Source of the DNA: a cf. Phormidesmis sp. LEGE 11477
Lineage (GTDB): Bacteria > Cyanobacteriota > Cyanobacteriia > Phormidesmidales > Phormidesmidaceae
Length of the DNA stretch: 64,000 nt
NCBI RefSeq assembly: GCF_015207105.1
Contig: NZ_JADEXO010000001.1
Location: forward strand, 157,970 to 221,969
Direction of reading: 5' to 3'
Shown: positions 16,854-26,768 of the stretch, in pieces
Numbering within the stretch: the first letter of the stretch is position 1
How the letters are laid out: every line of letters begins with the position of its first letter
Program-made: the position numbers and the translations under genes
The notes under the pieces: model-generated
Seen by the model: only the letters and a program-made list of their open reading frames with translations
What the model was told of the DNA's origin: nothing
Databases searched by the model: none

Positions 16854-17750
16854 ATGAAAATAGCTATCAGCGGAGCTACCGGTCAAGTCGGCAGCAAAAT
16901 TGTTAGTCAACTAATAGATGAAGATAGCTGTGAACTGGTGCTTTTATCTAGAAGGGGAGTTGGGCTAGAAGAAGCTGAAAGGAAAGGAGCAACTGTTTAC
17001 ACTGGCGACGTTAAAGAACCGGCTTTTTTACGAGAAGTGTTGGCTGGGGTAGACACTTTTTATCTAATGTTTCCTCCTCAAAATAAGGTGGATGACGTTA
17101 TCGGCCACTACCAGATAATTTTAGATAATGCGATCGCTGCTATCAAAAAGCATCACATTCCTAGAGTAGTGCTGCAATCTTCCTATGGTTCACATTTATC
17201 TTCTGGTACTGGCCCGGTTGTCGGTACTTATCTGGCAGAAAAAGCTCTGAGGACACTAGATATTGACTTTACGGCTGTTCGACCTAGTTATTTCATGGAA
17301 AATTTTCTGTGGTTTGCCGACTCGATTCGCGAAAATGGCGCTGTTTTTCTACCTATTTCTGGTGAAGCATCGACTTGTTTTATGGCAACTCAAGATATTG
17401 CCAAAGCAGCTGCCGAAGTGATTTTAGATACTCAATGGCACGGAAACCAGATAAAAGAACTTCACGGTCATTGCGATCTGACGTTTGATCAAATTGCTCA
17501 AATAATTGAAAAAGAGCTGAATTTTCCAGTCAAGCATGTTGACTTAAGCGATGAAGAAGCAATCTCTGCTTTCGTTGCTCCTGAAGTTGGGTTTAGCCGT
17601 CCCTATGCTAAAGCGTTTGTTGAGGTACATAGAGCCATTGAGAATCAATGGTTAAGACCTGAATTTCCTCATAGTCAAGAAACTGAAACAATGGCTTTCG
17701 ACCGCTTTGTTCGAGATTTTCTCAGGCCAGCGATTGCCGATACAAAATAA
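16854..17750 (+). CDS. NmrA-like NAD(P)-binding protein
   Basis: A 298-residue atypical short-chain dehydrogenase with the N-terminal motif ISGATGQVGSKIVSQL (G-A-T-G-x-V-G) and the NmrA/QOR2 features YTGDVKEPAFLREVLAGVDTFYLMFPP and VRPSYFMENFLWF. Members sense NADP(H) or reduce quinones; which applies is unclear. It leads a four-gene block with 33 nt to the RND adaptor, so it may supply a redox function to the efflux system or respond to the same inducer. Confidence 0.8.
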   Translation: MKIAISGATGQVGSKIVSQLIDEDSCELVLLSRRGVGLEEAERKGATVYTGDVKEPAFLREVLAGVDTFYLMFPPQNKVDDVIGHYQIILDNAIAAIKKHHIPRVVLQSSYGSHLSSGTGPVVGTYLAEKALRTLDIDFTAVRPSYFMENFLWFADSIRENGAVFLPISGEASTCFMATQDIAKAAAEVILDTQWHGNQIKELHGHCDLTFDQIAQIIEKELNFPVKHVDLSDEEAISAFVAPEVGFSRPYAKAFVEVHRAIENQWLRPEFPHSQETETMAFDRFVRDFLRPAIADTK

Positions 17751-17783
17751 TTGAGCCGCTCAATCATCAACCCACTTCAAATC

Positions 17784-19142
17784 ATGTCATCAGCTAATAT
17801 TTCATCCCCACAGCTGCCGGAATCAGAGCCAGAGTCAGAACAACAGCAGGAAAAGCATAGCTTCCTAACAGGGAAACTGCCCGGATGGTTTCTAGCTATC
17901 TTACTGATAGGTGGAGGCGTAATAGGCGGAGGCGTGATTTTATGGCAAGTGTTTGTTACTGGCTCTGCACAAACAGCCGAATCTGGTATAGAAGCGCCAC
18001 CACCCACATCTGTTGAGACTACAGTTCTAGCATCGGGTGCGGGTAACAGACAGGTGAGGTTGCTAGGACAAGTGGAGGCCGGAGAAAGGGCAACGCTGAG
18101 TCCGCAGCTAGACGGTACGGTGCATAGCGTTTCGGTGAGAGAAGGCGATCGCGTCACGCCAGGAATGACAGTCGCCGTTCTAGACGATGCCGATTCCAGA
18201 TTGGCTTTGGCTGAGGCACGAGCAAGACTGGCCCAAGAAAGAAGCAATTTGGCCAGGTTACAAGTCGGTACTCGCCCTGAGATACTCGCCCAAAGAGAAG
18301 CGGAATTAGACGCCGCTAGAACGAGAGAATTGGCAGCGCAAGACAACCTGGAACGGATATCGAATTTGACTGAACAGGGAGCGTTATCTCAAAGAGATTT
18401 AATCGAAGCAAGCGCTGAAGCCAGTGCTGCTAGAAGCGAAAAATACCGCGTTGAGGCTCTTTTGGCCGAGGCGCAAGCAGGCGCTACCCAAGAAGAAACT
18501 GATGCTCAGCAAGGTTTAGTAGATGCTGCTAATGCAGCTGTTGAACAAGCGCAGTTGAGCATGCAGCGCACAGAGATCAAAGCAGCCTTTTCAGGAATAG
18601 TCCAGTCGCGGGAGGTCGACCCTGGCGATTACGTCGAAGTCAGCGATTCTGTCTTGACTATTGTTAGCGATCGCACGCTAGATATCTTTTTAGAATTACC
18701 TGAAAGCTTAAGCGGTCAAGTCGCCCCAGGAATGTCCGTCACCCTCAATGCTAGGGCTCTACCCGACTGGCAACAGGCAACTAGAATTACCGCTGTAGTT
18801 CCCACCGCTGACACAGCGTCTCGTCGGCAGCGTGTGAGAGTGAGTTTGGATGATCCGCCGCCAAGATTGGTACCAGGCATGGCAATTCAGGCAAGTTTAA
18901 CGATGCCTATTGACAGCGTTGGCAGCTTTGTCGCGCCTCGTGATGCGTTGACCAGGCGGGGCGACGAGTGGTTGTTGTTTATGATTGAAAATGATAGGGC
19001 GCGAGAGCTTGAAGTAGAAATAGTTGCAGATTTAGGGCAAGAAGTCGTCATTGCAAATTCTGAATTGAGAGAGGGTCAAATTGTTGTTATTACCGGTGGT
19101 GATGGTTTAGCGAATGATGCTGCGGTGCAGGTCGTTAATTAG
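17784..19142 (+). CDS. RND efflux periplasmic adaptor (HlyD/AcrA type)
   Basis: A 452-residue membrane-fusion protein: a cytoplasmic N-terminus rich in Glu/Gln, one transmembrane anchor (WFLAILLIGGGVIGGGVIL, about 35-55), a lipoyl half-motif (GTVHSVSVREGDRVTPGM), a long coiled-coil hairpin (LALAEARARLAQERSNLARL through about residue 260), the second lipoyl half (IKAAFSGIVQSREVDPGDYV) and beta-barrel/membrane-proximal domains. It bridges the inner-membrane RND pump and an outer-membrane channel that is not encoded nearby. ATG 17784 is preferred over a TTG at 17751. Confidence 0.9.
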   Translation: MSSANISSPQLPESEPESEQQQEKHSFLTGKLPGWFLAILLIGGGVIGGGVILWQVFVTGSAQTAESGIEAPPPTSVETTVLASGAGNRQVRLLGQVEAGERATLSPQLDGTVHSVSVREGDRVTPGMTVAVLDDADSRLALAEARARLAQERSNLARLQVGTRPEILAQREAELDAARTRELAAQDNLERISNLTEQGALSQRDLIEASAEASAARSEKYRVEALLAEAQAGATQEETDAQQGLVDAANAAVEQAQLSMQRTEIKAAFSGIVQSREVDPGDYVEVSDSVLTIVSDRTLDIFLELPESLSGQVAPGMSVTLNARALPDWQQATRITAVVPTADTASRRQRVRVSLDDPPPRLVPGMAIQASLTMPIDSVGSFVAPRDALTRRGDEWLLFMIENDRARELEVEIVADLGQEVVIANSELREGQIVVITGGDGLANDAAVQVVN

Positions 19143-19180
19143 AACAGCGAACATCAATCAACCACTAACTATCTAAGAAA

Positions 19181-22100
19181 ATGAGTTTAATCAAAACCGC
19201 CGTTCGATGGCGACACGGCACAGGCGTTTTATTTTGCCTTTTAGCACTCTTTGGCGTTCTGGCACTATTCCAATTGCCCCTAGAGTTACAGCCTGGCGGC
19301 GACCTCCCCGAAATTAGCATCGCCACGCCCTATCTAGGTGCTTCTCCGGCAGAAGTAGAAGACTTGGTAACTCGCCCGATCGAAGAAAGACTCGAAGAGG
19401 TCCAGGGTGTCCAGGAAATTACCAGCACCAGTAATGCGGGCATCAGCAATATCGCTGTTGAATTTGAATGGGGTAACGATATTGATCGTTCCTTAGTCGA
19501 TGTGCTCAACAAATTACAGCAGGTTGAAGCCTTACCGGCAGAGGCCGCCGAATCTGATGTAGAGGTGGTTAGCGGTAGCAGTGATGCGATGATGTGGGTT
19601 GTTTTAGTGCCAAAGGAAGGTTTTACCGCTGATGATTATCACTATCGAGATTTAGTTGACGATGTGATTGTGCCGCGCTTTCGTCAGGTTCAAGGCGTGG
19701 GGCAGTTTTTCATATCGGGAGGCAGAGCTAGAGAAGTTGAGGTGATTGTCGATCCTAAAGCCCTAGCCGATCGCAATCTTACCATCGGTGATGTGGCGAC
19801 AACCCTGCGTAACAACAACCGTGACATTCGAGGAGGACCACTAGTATTAGGACGAAGAGAGTACCGGGTACGGACAGTCAGTCGAATAGAAGATGTGGGA
19901 CAGTTAGAGGGGTTTGTGCTGCGTCGAGATGAGTCGGGAACGGTCTATCTGGGTGATGTTGCCGAAGCCCGTATGGGACGCGCCATCCAAGATCGCGCCC
20001 TCACTGTAAACAACGAACCTGCGGTCGCGACAGGCATCGTACGACAGGTGGGGGGAAACGTCCCCGAGATATCCGCAGGGATTAGAGAAGCCCTCGTAGA
20101 ACTAGAAGAGAGATTTGATCGCGAGGGAGAAGGGATTACTTTTGAGATTGTTTATGATGAAAATGACTACATCAATGAGTCGATCTCTTTTGTTCAGAGT
20201 AATCTAATTATTGGGGCGGTGTTAGCGGCGTTAGTGCTGCTGCTGTTTCTGGGCTCGCTACGAACCGTAGGGGTGATTGCGATCGCTATCCCCACTACTC
20301 TAATCACGGTCTTCATCGTCTTCTATCTCTTAGACCGTACGCTCAATGTCATTAGCTTAGCGGGATTAGCTTTTGCCGTTGGGATGGTCGTAGACAATGC
20401 CATTGTTGTTTTAGAAAACGTCTTTACTCACATGCAGCAGGGCAAAACGCCGATGAGAGCTGCGATTGACGGCACACAGGAAGTCGGCGGTGCAATGCTC
20501 GCGTCTACCCTAACGACTGTCGCTGTGTTTGCGCCGATCGTGCTAGTGACTGGAGAAGCCGGGCAGCTCTTCTTTGATATCGGGATTGCGCTTTCTGCTT
20601 CGGTGCTATTCTCCCTGTTTGCTGCCTTGACCCTGATTCCAATGCTGGCAGGTCTCTTTCTCAGCCGATCCGAAGCCGAACAAATGCTGTCAGGTGGAGA
20701 GTATCGAGGCGGAAATTGGTTAGAGCGAACTGTCGCTCAAACTTCGGCTGTATTTCGCCACTTTCAAGGTAGATTAGAGCAATTTATCTTAAAGACAGTA
20801 CAGTGGTCGATTGGTAGAGGAAAATTAAAACGTCGCCTGATCGTTCTATCACTCCCCGTCGTCTTATTATTCGCTAGCTTTCTCCTATTACCGCCCGCCG
20901 ACTACTTACCAGAAGGCAATCGTAATATGATTATCTGGCTAGCCGAACCCTTTCCGGGTACGAGCATTCCCGAAGGGATTGAACTGTCTCAAGCGCCCAG
21001 AGATTTTATGAGCGCTCAGCCGGAAATCTTACATACCGTTTCTGTACATCGTTCGAGCGACAGATTCATTGGCGGTTTCCTCAAGTCTGAAGAAACAACC
21101 AGCAACAAGCTAGATAATCTAGTCAGTCTTCTGGGCGCTAAAAGCAGCGACTTTCCGGGCTATCGCTTCCTTGTCCCGATACGCGCCTCTATTTTCGAAA
21201 ATCCAGGCAAAGAATTTGAAGTACAAATCATTGGTGCAAACTTAGAAGAAATAGACGCACTACAAGAACAAGTCAGACAACAAATCAGTGAACTATCAGG
21301 CATTGAAAATGTTCGTTCCAACTTTGTCACTGGCGCACCAGAATTGCAGATAATACCCAACCGCGAACGTTTGGCAGAAGTGGGTCTATCTGAAGGTGAA
21401 GTCGGTGAAATGGTACAGGCTGCTTTGGGTGGGCTGAGGGTCTCAGAATTTGTCGATGGGAAACGCGAACTAGATGTTTCGGTTGAACTGCGAGATACCT
21501 TTGTAGAAACGCCCGAACAATTGCGACAGCTAGCCATTTATAACGGCAATGGTCAAAGCATTCAGCTAGCCGACGTTGCTGAAGTATTAGAAACAACCGG
21601 GGCAGATGCCATTAACCACGTGGGTTTAGAAAGATCGATCACTTTGACCGCCTCTGTCTCCAGAGAAGCGCCACTAGGTGCATTAGTTGACCAAGTAGAA
21701 CAAGACATCCTTGAGCCGCTGCGTACAGCACTCCCTTCAGGTGTCAGAGTTGAGCTAGCAGGGTCGGCAGACGTTTTGAGTGAAACGCTCTTTCAGTTAG
21801 GCTCTATCTTCTTACTTTCTCTCTTAATCACTTACTTACTACTGGTTGCGCTGTATCGCTCTTTTGTCTACCCGCTGTTGATTATGGCAACTGTTCCGAT
21901 GGGTCTGACGGGTGCGTTGCTTTGTCTGGCGATCGCAAACACTATTCCCGGAGTCGTCGTTCCGTTAGACATGATTACAGGGTTAGGGTTTGTCATTCTC
22001 ACTGGGGTAGTGGTAAACAACGCAATTCTGCTGATTGACCGGGCCCTTCAGCTTCAAGAAGAAGGGATGGAATACGATGCCTCTTTGTATTGTGCGGTGC

Positions 22101-22375
22101 GCGATCGCTTACGACCCATCTTCATGTCCGCCGGGACGAGCGTTCTCGGCATGCTACCGCTAGCAGTCCTTCCAGGGAAAGGCGCTGAGCTTTATCAGGG
22201 CTTAGGTATCGCACTAACGAGTGGTTTGGCTTTATCTACTTTCTTAACGCCGACAGTCATTCCTGCACTGATGGGGTTAACACGAGATTTTCAGTCTAAA
22301 AGGAATCAGAAAGTGAAAGATTACAATCGAGAAAAAGACGTGGAATTAACGTTAGGTCAACATCAAAACAATTGA
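19181..22375 (+). CDS. RND efflux pump (AcrB/HAE-type permease)
   Basis: A 1064-residue pump with the usual duplicated topology: TM1 near the N-terminus, a large periplasmic loop with AIPTTLITVFIVF and GLAFAVGMVVDNAIVVLENV in the first half, and GLGFVILTGVVVNNAILLIDRA in the second. The DN pair in the fourth TM fits proton relay residues. The charged C-terminus faces the cytoplasm. It should form the tripartite pump with the adaptor 38 nt upstream and export hydrophobic compounds; the drug or metabolite is not predictable. Heavy-metal (CusA) signatures are not evident. Confidence 0.92.
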   Translation: MSLIKTAVRWRHGTGVLFCLLALFGVLALFQLPLELQPGGDLPEISIATPYLGASPAEVEDLVTRPIEERLEEVQGVQEITSTSNAGISNIAVEFEWGNDIDRSLVDVLNKLQQVEALPAEAAESDVEVVSGSSDAMMWVVLVPKEGFTADDYHYRDLVDDVIVPRFRQVQGVGQFFISGGRAREVEVIVDPKALADRNLTIGDVATTLRNNNRDIRGGPLVLGRREYRVRTVSRIEDVGQLEGFVLRRDESGTVYLGDVAEARMGRAIQDRALTVNNEPAVATGIVRQVGGNVPEISAGIREALVELEERFDREGEGITFEIVYDENDYINESISFVQSNLIIGAVLAALVLLLFLGSLRTVGVIAIAIPTTLITVFIVFYLLDRTLNVISLAGLAFAVGMVVDNAIVVLENVFTHMQQGKTPMRAAIDGTQEVGGAMLASTLTTVAVFAPIVLVTGEAGQLFFDIGIALSASVLFSLFAALTLIPMLAGLFLSRSEAEQMLSGGEYRGGNWLERTVAQTSAVFRHFQGRLEQFILKTVQWSIGRGKLKRRLIVLSLPVVLLFASFLLLPPADYLPEGNRNMIIWLAEPFPGTSIPEGIELSQAPRDFMSAQPEILHTVSVHRSSDRFIGGFLKSEETTSNKLDNLVSLLGAKSSDFPGYRFLVPIRASIFENPGKEFEVQIIGANLEEIDALQEQVRQQISELSGIENVRSNFVTGAPELQIIPNRERLAEVGLSEGEVGEMVQAALGGLRVSEFVDGKRELDVSVELRDTFVETPEQLRQLAIYNGNGQSIQLADVAEVLETTGADAINHVGLERSITLTASVSREAPLGALVDQVEQDILEPLRTALPSGVRVELAGSADVLSETLFQLGSIFLLSLLITYLLLVALYRSFVYPLLIMATVPMGLTGALLCLAIANTIPGVVVPLDMITGLGFVILTGVVVNNAILLIDRALQLQEEGMEYDASLYCAVRDRLRPIFMSAGTSVLGMLPLAVLPGKGAELYQGLGIALTSGLALSTFLTPTVIPALMGLTRDFQSKRNQKVKDYNREKDVELTLGQHQNN

Positions 22376-22426
22376 GCCCAAATTTTCGTACAAGAGTTTC
22401 CCTAGTTTTTTACACAGCACAAAGTC

Positions 22427-23443
22427 ATGAGTAACAAAATCACAAAAATAGCTATTGCCTCACTAACCGGGCTTTTGGCAACGGTGGCAGTCGCTGCCAA
22501 AACAAATCTTCAGTGGACAGACGCATCGCCCCTTCCCGTAGAAAGACAAGAAATTTATGCTGATGTCAGAGACGACAGAATATACACCCTCGGTGGCTTG
22601 TTTGCAGGCGCACAAAACGTTGGAGACGATTTTCTCGAATATGACGCATCTAGGGATGTATGGACTGAGCTAAGCCCCTTGCCGGAAACGCGCCATCACG
22701 TTGTTGTCTCTATTATTGAAGACAAACTGTATGGAATCGGTGGATTTGCGGGAGGCTTTCCTGGCTGGGAAGCCCAGAGCGACGTATTTGTTTACGACTT
22801 TAATACTGAGGAATGGACTGAAAGTACGCCTCTACCAGAACCGCGCGGTGAACATACGGCTGCGGTTATAGATGGGAAGATTTATGTGGCGGGCGGGCGC
22901 TTTAAAGGAACGCCTGAGTCGGCAGATTTCAACAGCCATTTTGATACGGCTAGCATGGTAGTTTTCGATCCTATTGCAGAAGAGTGGTTATCTGCGCCTG
23001 ATATGCCGACTGCTCGAAATAGCCACGCAGCGGCAGTTATTAACGGGAAAATGTACGTCGTTGGCGGGCGACAATTTACAGAACAAGAGAATGGTGAGTA
23101 TGCAAACGTCAATGTAGCGAGCCTTGAGGTTTACGATCCGGCAGCAGAAAGCTGGGAAACCCTTGCCCCACTCCCCCAAGCCGCAGGGGGAATAACCGCA
23201 GCAGTTCTAGACGGGAAGCTCTACGCCTTCGGCGGTGAACAATGGGTTCCAGAGAAAACGGTAATTGCTGAATCCTGGGTTTACGATCCGGCGTCAGACC
23301 AGTGGACTGCGGCTCCAGACATGCCAACGCCACGTCATGGAATCGCGGCAGGAGTAATTGGTAACCGGATCTATGTATTAGGTGGTGCAACAGAAACTGG
23401 AGCTGGGGCCGTTAGTACAAACGAGACTCTCGTAGTGCGCTGA
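22427..23443 (+). CDS. Exported Kelch-repeat beta-propeller protein
   Basis: A 338-residue protein with an N-terminal signal peptide (ITKIAIASLTGLLATVAVAA) and about six Kelch units, each with a GG pair and the W-x-x-x-x-x-L/M-P pattern: WTELSPLPETRHHVV, WTESTPLPEPRGEHTA, WLSAPDMPTARNSHAA, WETLAPLPQAAGGITA and WTAAPDMPTPRHGIAA. It should fold as a six-bladed propeller in the periplasm. It begins 51 nt after the RND pump. Kelch propellers include galactose oxidase-like and N-acetylneuraminate epimerase-like proteins, but I see no catalytic motif, so a binding role is equally possible. Confidence 0.88.
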   Translation: MSNKITKIAIASLTGLLATVAVAAKTNLQWTDASPLPVERQEIYADVRDDRIYTLGGLFAGAQNVGDDFLEYDASRDVWTELSPLPETRHHVVVSIIEDKLYGIGGFAGGFPGWEAQSDVFVYDFNTEEWTESTPLPEPRGEHTAAVIDGKIYVAGGRFKGTPESADFNSHFDTASMVVFDPIAEEWLSAPDMPTARNSHAAAVINGKMYVVGGRQFTEQENGEYANVNVASLEVYDPAAESWETLAPLPQAAGGITAAVLDGKLYAFGGEQWVPEKTVIAESWVYDPASDQWTAAPDMPTPRHGIAAGVIGNRIYVLGGATETGAGAVSTNETLVVR

Positions 23444-23509
23444 TTGAAGCTTGAAAGTGTCCCACACAAAATGCGCCTCTCCTCACGCCATGCTCAGGCA
23501 TCAAACTTA

Positions 23510-24103
23510 CTAGCTGATACCAACCAATACTGAATGGCCAAATTCCGCAGCTGCTCTGTAGCAATCAATGAGACCTTGTAGCTCAGATGTTAGGCTTTCC
23601 CTCCACGCTTCTATTGGTCTCCTAGATCCAAGATCGAAGCTTGCAACCAGACGCTCGATCTCGATATGCTTCATCAATTCTGCTAGCTGTTGCGAAATCT
23701 GATGCGAGACGATGTAAAGGTCTGATTCGTAGCAGGGTTCTGTTTCGTGAACCCATCTTTCTGCTCCCGAAATGGCTATTCTTGCCAGCTCATTTGCCTG
23801 TGCTTCATGGCGTGAATTAAACGCTGTTAATAACAAAGCTTCGTGGATCTCATGCGTCTTTTCAAGATAGCCTGTGGGAAATCTTTGTACATTTAGTAAG
23901 CGTTCTCTTAATCTTTGAATAGCAACTGGAGACTGGCCCTCTGTGATTTCTTCAATCTCACCATCATCGATTTGTTTGAACCACCAGTACATTCCTGAGC
24001 CGTATCCCCACAGGCGACTAAACACTGCCCTGAGTTCTTCGTCCTGTGACAACTGCGAAAGGATAGAGTCAGGAACTACTTCATAATAAGTCGAGATGCC
24101 CAT
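23510..24103 (-). CDS. Hypothetical protein, 197 residues
   Basis: I do not recognise this gene with confidence. From ATG 24103 it begins MGISTYYEVVPDSILSQLS, faintly like the DUF1877 start, but the rest does not match well. The body is helical and acidic (YGSGMYWWFKQIDDGEIEEIT; a central AITTAFNSRHEAQANEL-like helix; QLAELMKHIEIERLV). No signal peptide or membrane helix from this start. The frame extends to 24166, but that part is translated from an 18-bp tandem repeat (MFHLALLFHLALL), which I regard as non-coding. Convergent with the Kelch gene. Confidence 0.6.
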   Translation of the reverse strand: MGISTYYEVVPDSILSQLSQDEELRAVFSRLWGYGSGMYWWFKQIDDGEIEEITEGQSPVAIQRLRERLLNVQRFPTGYLEKTHEIHEALLLTAFNSRHEAQANELARIAISGAERWVHETEPCYESDLYIVSHQISQQLAELMKHIEIERLVASFDLGSRRPIEAWRESLTSELQGLIDCYRAAAEFGHSVLVGIS

Positions 24104-24122
24104 AGTTACGCCTGGTGCATAG

Positions 24123-24174
24123 TGAAACAACAGTGCCAGATGAAACAACAGTGCCAGATGAAACAACAGCGCAA
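24123..24174. repeat. 18-bp tandem repeat, about 2.9 copies
   Basis: TGAAACAACAGTGCCAGA occurs at 24123-24140 and 24141-24158 exactly, then partly and with changes at 24159-24174. It lies just upstream of the hypothetical gene start. The unit is a multiple of three, so the frame stays open through it on the minus strand. Confidence 0.8.
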
Positions 24175-24319
24175 AGTAAAAAGCTCACTGTTGAGGAGAG
24201 TGTTCAGCAACGGCAGGTTTAGGAAGACAGTGATGTTGTTATTCATTTTAACTGCGTTCTTGGATATGCTAACTTTTGAAAAAGTTTTGGGGATAGAAGT
24301 TGAACACAGCAATTTCTGA

Positions 24320-25036
24320 TTACATCAGGCCCAGTTTTGAGCAATCGATTTAGGTAATGTACTGGTATCAAAATTATGGTTGCTCTAATCAAACCAAAGA
24401 CGATATACTAGCTTCTTCTGGCAATTTCGCTGTTTTGTCCAAGACGGAATTCTAAGATAAAACGTTGAAGCGCTCAATCAAGAGCCGCAGTAAAAAGAGC
24501 CATCGCTGAAAAGCGATGAAACAAGAGCGATTATACGGTCATATGCTGCGAGAGTCTCTATCAGACCTTCTAGGCTTTGCCGTTTTGGGATAGGCCCCAC
24601 ATTGCAACATCCTCTCGGTGAGTAGGTTTCTACCCTTCACACTTCAAACGGGACAGGCAATTCAAGGCTGCTTTATCGCCCTTGTATTACATGCCTGTGT
24701 CACCCTACCGAGTCCATAACCTGACCCATTTTCCTTCAGTTCGTTTAGTTAGTGCCTAGTCGTCTAGACACAGATGCTGAGGCAAACAGCTATTGAAGCA
24801 AACAGCGACTAAGTTGCGCTCAATCACGGATGGTCTGCACTTAGCACTCCATTCGCTTGCCTTGTTTCGCTTTTCTTGGTGTGCTCTCTAAGATTCTGGG
24901 CGTTTCGGCATCAGATAATCTCTGGCACTAATCTTTGGTGGCCTAGCTTCAAGCAGAATCTGCTTTTGACGGCACTCTCGACTCAATCTGACATTTTTTA
25001 TCACCTTACGTACCTAGAATCTAGGTTGTTTTTCAC
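24320..25036 (+). promoter_or_regulatory. Long leader region upstream of the DEAD-box helicase
   Basis: About 700 bp without a convincing gene. A compact hairpin CATCGCT-GAAA-AGCGATG (24501-24518) has a perfect 7-bp stem and a GNRA tetraloop. DEAD-box helicases of this group are cold-responsive in many bacteria and often have long regulated 5' leaders, so the region may be a structured untranslated leader. I see no clear promoter boxes. A 66-codon frame ending at 25076 overlaps the helicase start and is not supported. Confidence 0.35.
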
Positions 25037-26761
25037 ATGCCCGCTACCGAAACATCTTTCAAAGATCTCTCACTGATTCCTGCTGTCCTCCAATCCTTAG
25101 ACGATGCCGGCTACGAGTCACCGACACCGATTCAGGCGCTTACCATCCCACCGATCTTGGACGGCCAAGATATCATCGGCCAAGCGCAAACCGGCACCGG
25201 TAAAACCGCCGCCTTTGCCCTCCCAATCCTCTCCCAAATCGACGTCTCTAATACCGATCCCCAGGCTTTGGTGCTAGCCCCCACCAGAGAACTCGCCCTG
25301 CAAGTCGCTGAAGCGTTTCAGGGCTATGCCTCGCATATCAAAGGCTTTCATGTGCTGCCGATCTACGGTGGGCAAAGCTATCAGGTTCAGCTCAGGCAGC
25401 TCAGAAGAGCGGCGCATGTGGTCGTCGGAACACCTGGCCGGGTAATCGATCACATTAAACGTGGCACGCTAAAGCTAGACAATCTCAAGTTCTTGGTGCT
25501 GGATGAAGCCGATGAAATGCTGCGGATGGGCTTTATTGACGATGTGGAGTGGGTGATTGCTCAAACGCCTAAATCCCGCCAGGTGGCGCTGTTTTCGGCT
25601 ACTATGCCCAACGCCATTCGCAAGATCGCCCAAAAGTATCTCAACTCGCCCCAAGAGCTCGCGGTCAAAAACCAATCCAAGACAGCTGATACTATTCGTC
25701 AGCGCTTCTGGCCTGTCAGCGGCTACCACAAGCTCGATGCCCTTACCCGCATTCTAGAGGTCGAAGATTTTGACGGCATGATCGTTTTTGTCCGCACCAA
25801 AGTCGCCACCGTCGAGCTGTCCGAAAAGCTAGAAGCTAGAGGCTACAACACTGCCCCTTTGAGTGGAGATGTCCCTCAAAACCAGCGCGAGCGCACCGTA
25901 GAGCGGCTAAAGCAAGGCAAGCTCGATATTCTGGTCGCCACTGATGTCGCCGCTAGGGGATTAGACGTAGAGCGCATCAGCCATGTGATTAACTACGATA
26001 TGCCCTACGACCCTGAAGCCTACGTTCATCGGATTGGGCGCACGGGCCGAGCGGGTCGAGAAGGTGAAGCCATCCTATTTGTCACTCCGCGTGAGAAGCG
26101 CCTGCTAAATTCAATTGAGCGCTCGACGAAGCAAAGAATCGAGCGGATGGAGATGCCTTCTACCGAAGTCGTCAACGATCAGCGAATTGAACGCTTCAAG
26201 CAAAAGATTACCGACACGCTGGCTCAAGAGGATTCGGCTTTCTTCACTAAAATTTTGGAGCAGTATGAGCAAGAACATGATGTGCCAGCGATTGAGATTG
26301 CGGGCGCGCTGGCGAAGCTATTACAAGGCGATGAGCCATTGCTGCTAGAAGAAAAGGCGTTAGGAAAGGGTGGACCAAAGCGCCGCGATGCCGGTTCTGG
26401 TGCGGCTACGCAAAGCGTAGGCATGGAGCGCTTTCGTATCGAGGTGGGTAAAGAACACAGCGTGAAGCCGGGTCATATTGTCGGTGCGATCGCCAACGAA
26501 ACTGGCCTTGCCAACAAATATATCGGTCGCATCAGTGTCTACAACGACTACAGCACCGTCGATCTCCCTATCGGCATCCCCAAAGAGACCTTCGACCTGC
26601 TCAGGCGCGTAGAAGTCTTAGGCAATCCAATGAACATCACCAGCCTAGGCAAAACCCGCGACGATGGCAACTGGCGCGAAGGTAAGCCCAAGCGCCGCCG
26701 TAATACTAGAAGCGGCCCTCCTTTCAAAAAGAAGCGCCGCAAAGATAAGGCATCTGTTTAG
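25037..26761 (+). CDS. deaD: DEAD-box ATP-dependent RNA helicase with DbpA-type RNA-binding domain
   Basis: A 574-residue protein. The helicase core has the Q motif, AQTGTGKTAAF (Walker A), PTRELALQV, VLDEADEML (DEAD), SATMP, and the C-terminal motifs VATDVAARGLDVERISHVINYD and HRIGRTGRAGREG. After a helical linker, residues about 455-535 (ERFRIEVGKEHSVKPGHIVGAI...) form a DbpA/CsdA RNA-binding fold, and the tail is Arg/Lys-rich (KPKRRRNTRSGPPFKKKRRK). It unwinds RNA in ribosome assembly and mRNA handling, probably most needed in the cold. It is convergent with desA, another typically cold-responsive gene. Confidence 0.92.
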   Translation: MPATETSFKDLSLIPAVLQSLDDAGYESPTPIQALTIPPILDGQDIIGQAQTGTGKTAAFALPILSQIDVSNTDPQALVLAPTRELALQVAEAFQGYASHIKGFHVLPIYGGQSYQVQLRQLRRAAHVVVGTPGRVIDHIKRGTLKLDNLKFLVLDEADEMLRMGFIDDVEWVIAQTPKSRQVALFSATMPNAIRKIAQKYLNSPQELAVKNQSKTADTIRQRFWPVSGYHKLDALTRILEVEDFDGMIVFVRTKVATVELSEKLEARGYNTAPLSGDVPQNQRERTVERLKQGKLDILVATDVAARGLDVERISHVINYDMPYDPEAYVHRIGRTGRAGREGEAILFVTPREKRLLNSIERSTKQRIERMEMPSTEVVNDQRIERFKQKITDTLAQEDSAFFTKILEQYEQEHDVPAIEIAGALAKLLQGDEPLLLEEKALGKGGPKRRDAGSGAATQSVGMERFRIEVGKEHSVKPGHIVGAIANETGLANKYIGRISVYNDYSTVDLPIGIPKETFDLLRRVEVLGNPMNITSLGKTRDDGNWREGKPKRRRNTRSGPPFKKKRRKDKASV

Positions 26762-26768
26762 GTCGGAT

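Noticed and set aside
24876..25076. A 66-codon frame overlapping the helicase start
   Set aside because: No motif, no ribosome-binding site, and its last part is out-of-frame helicase sequence.
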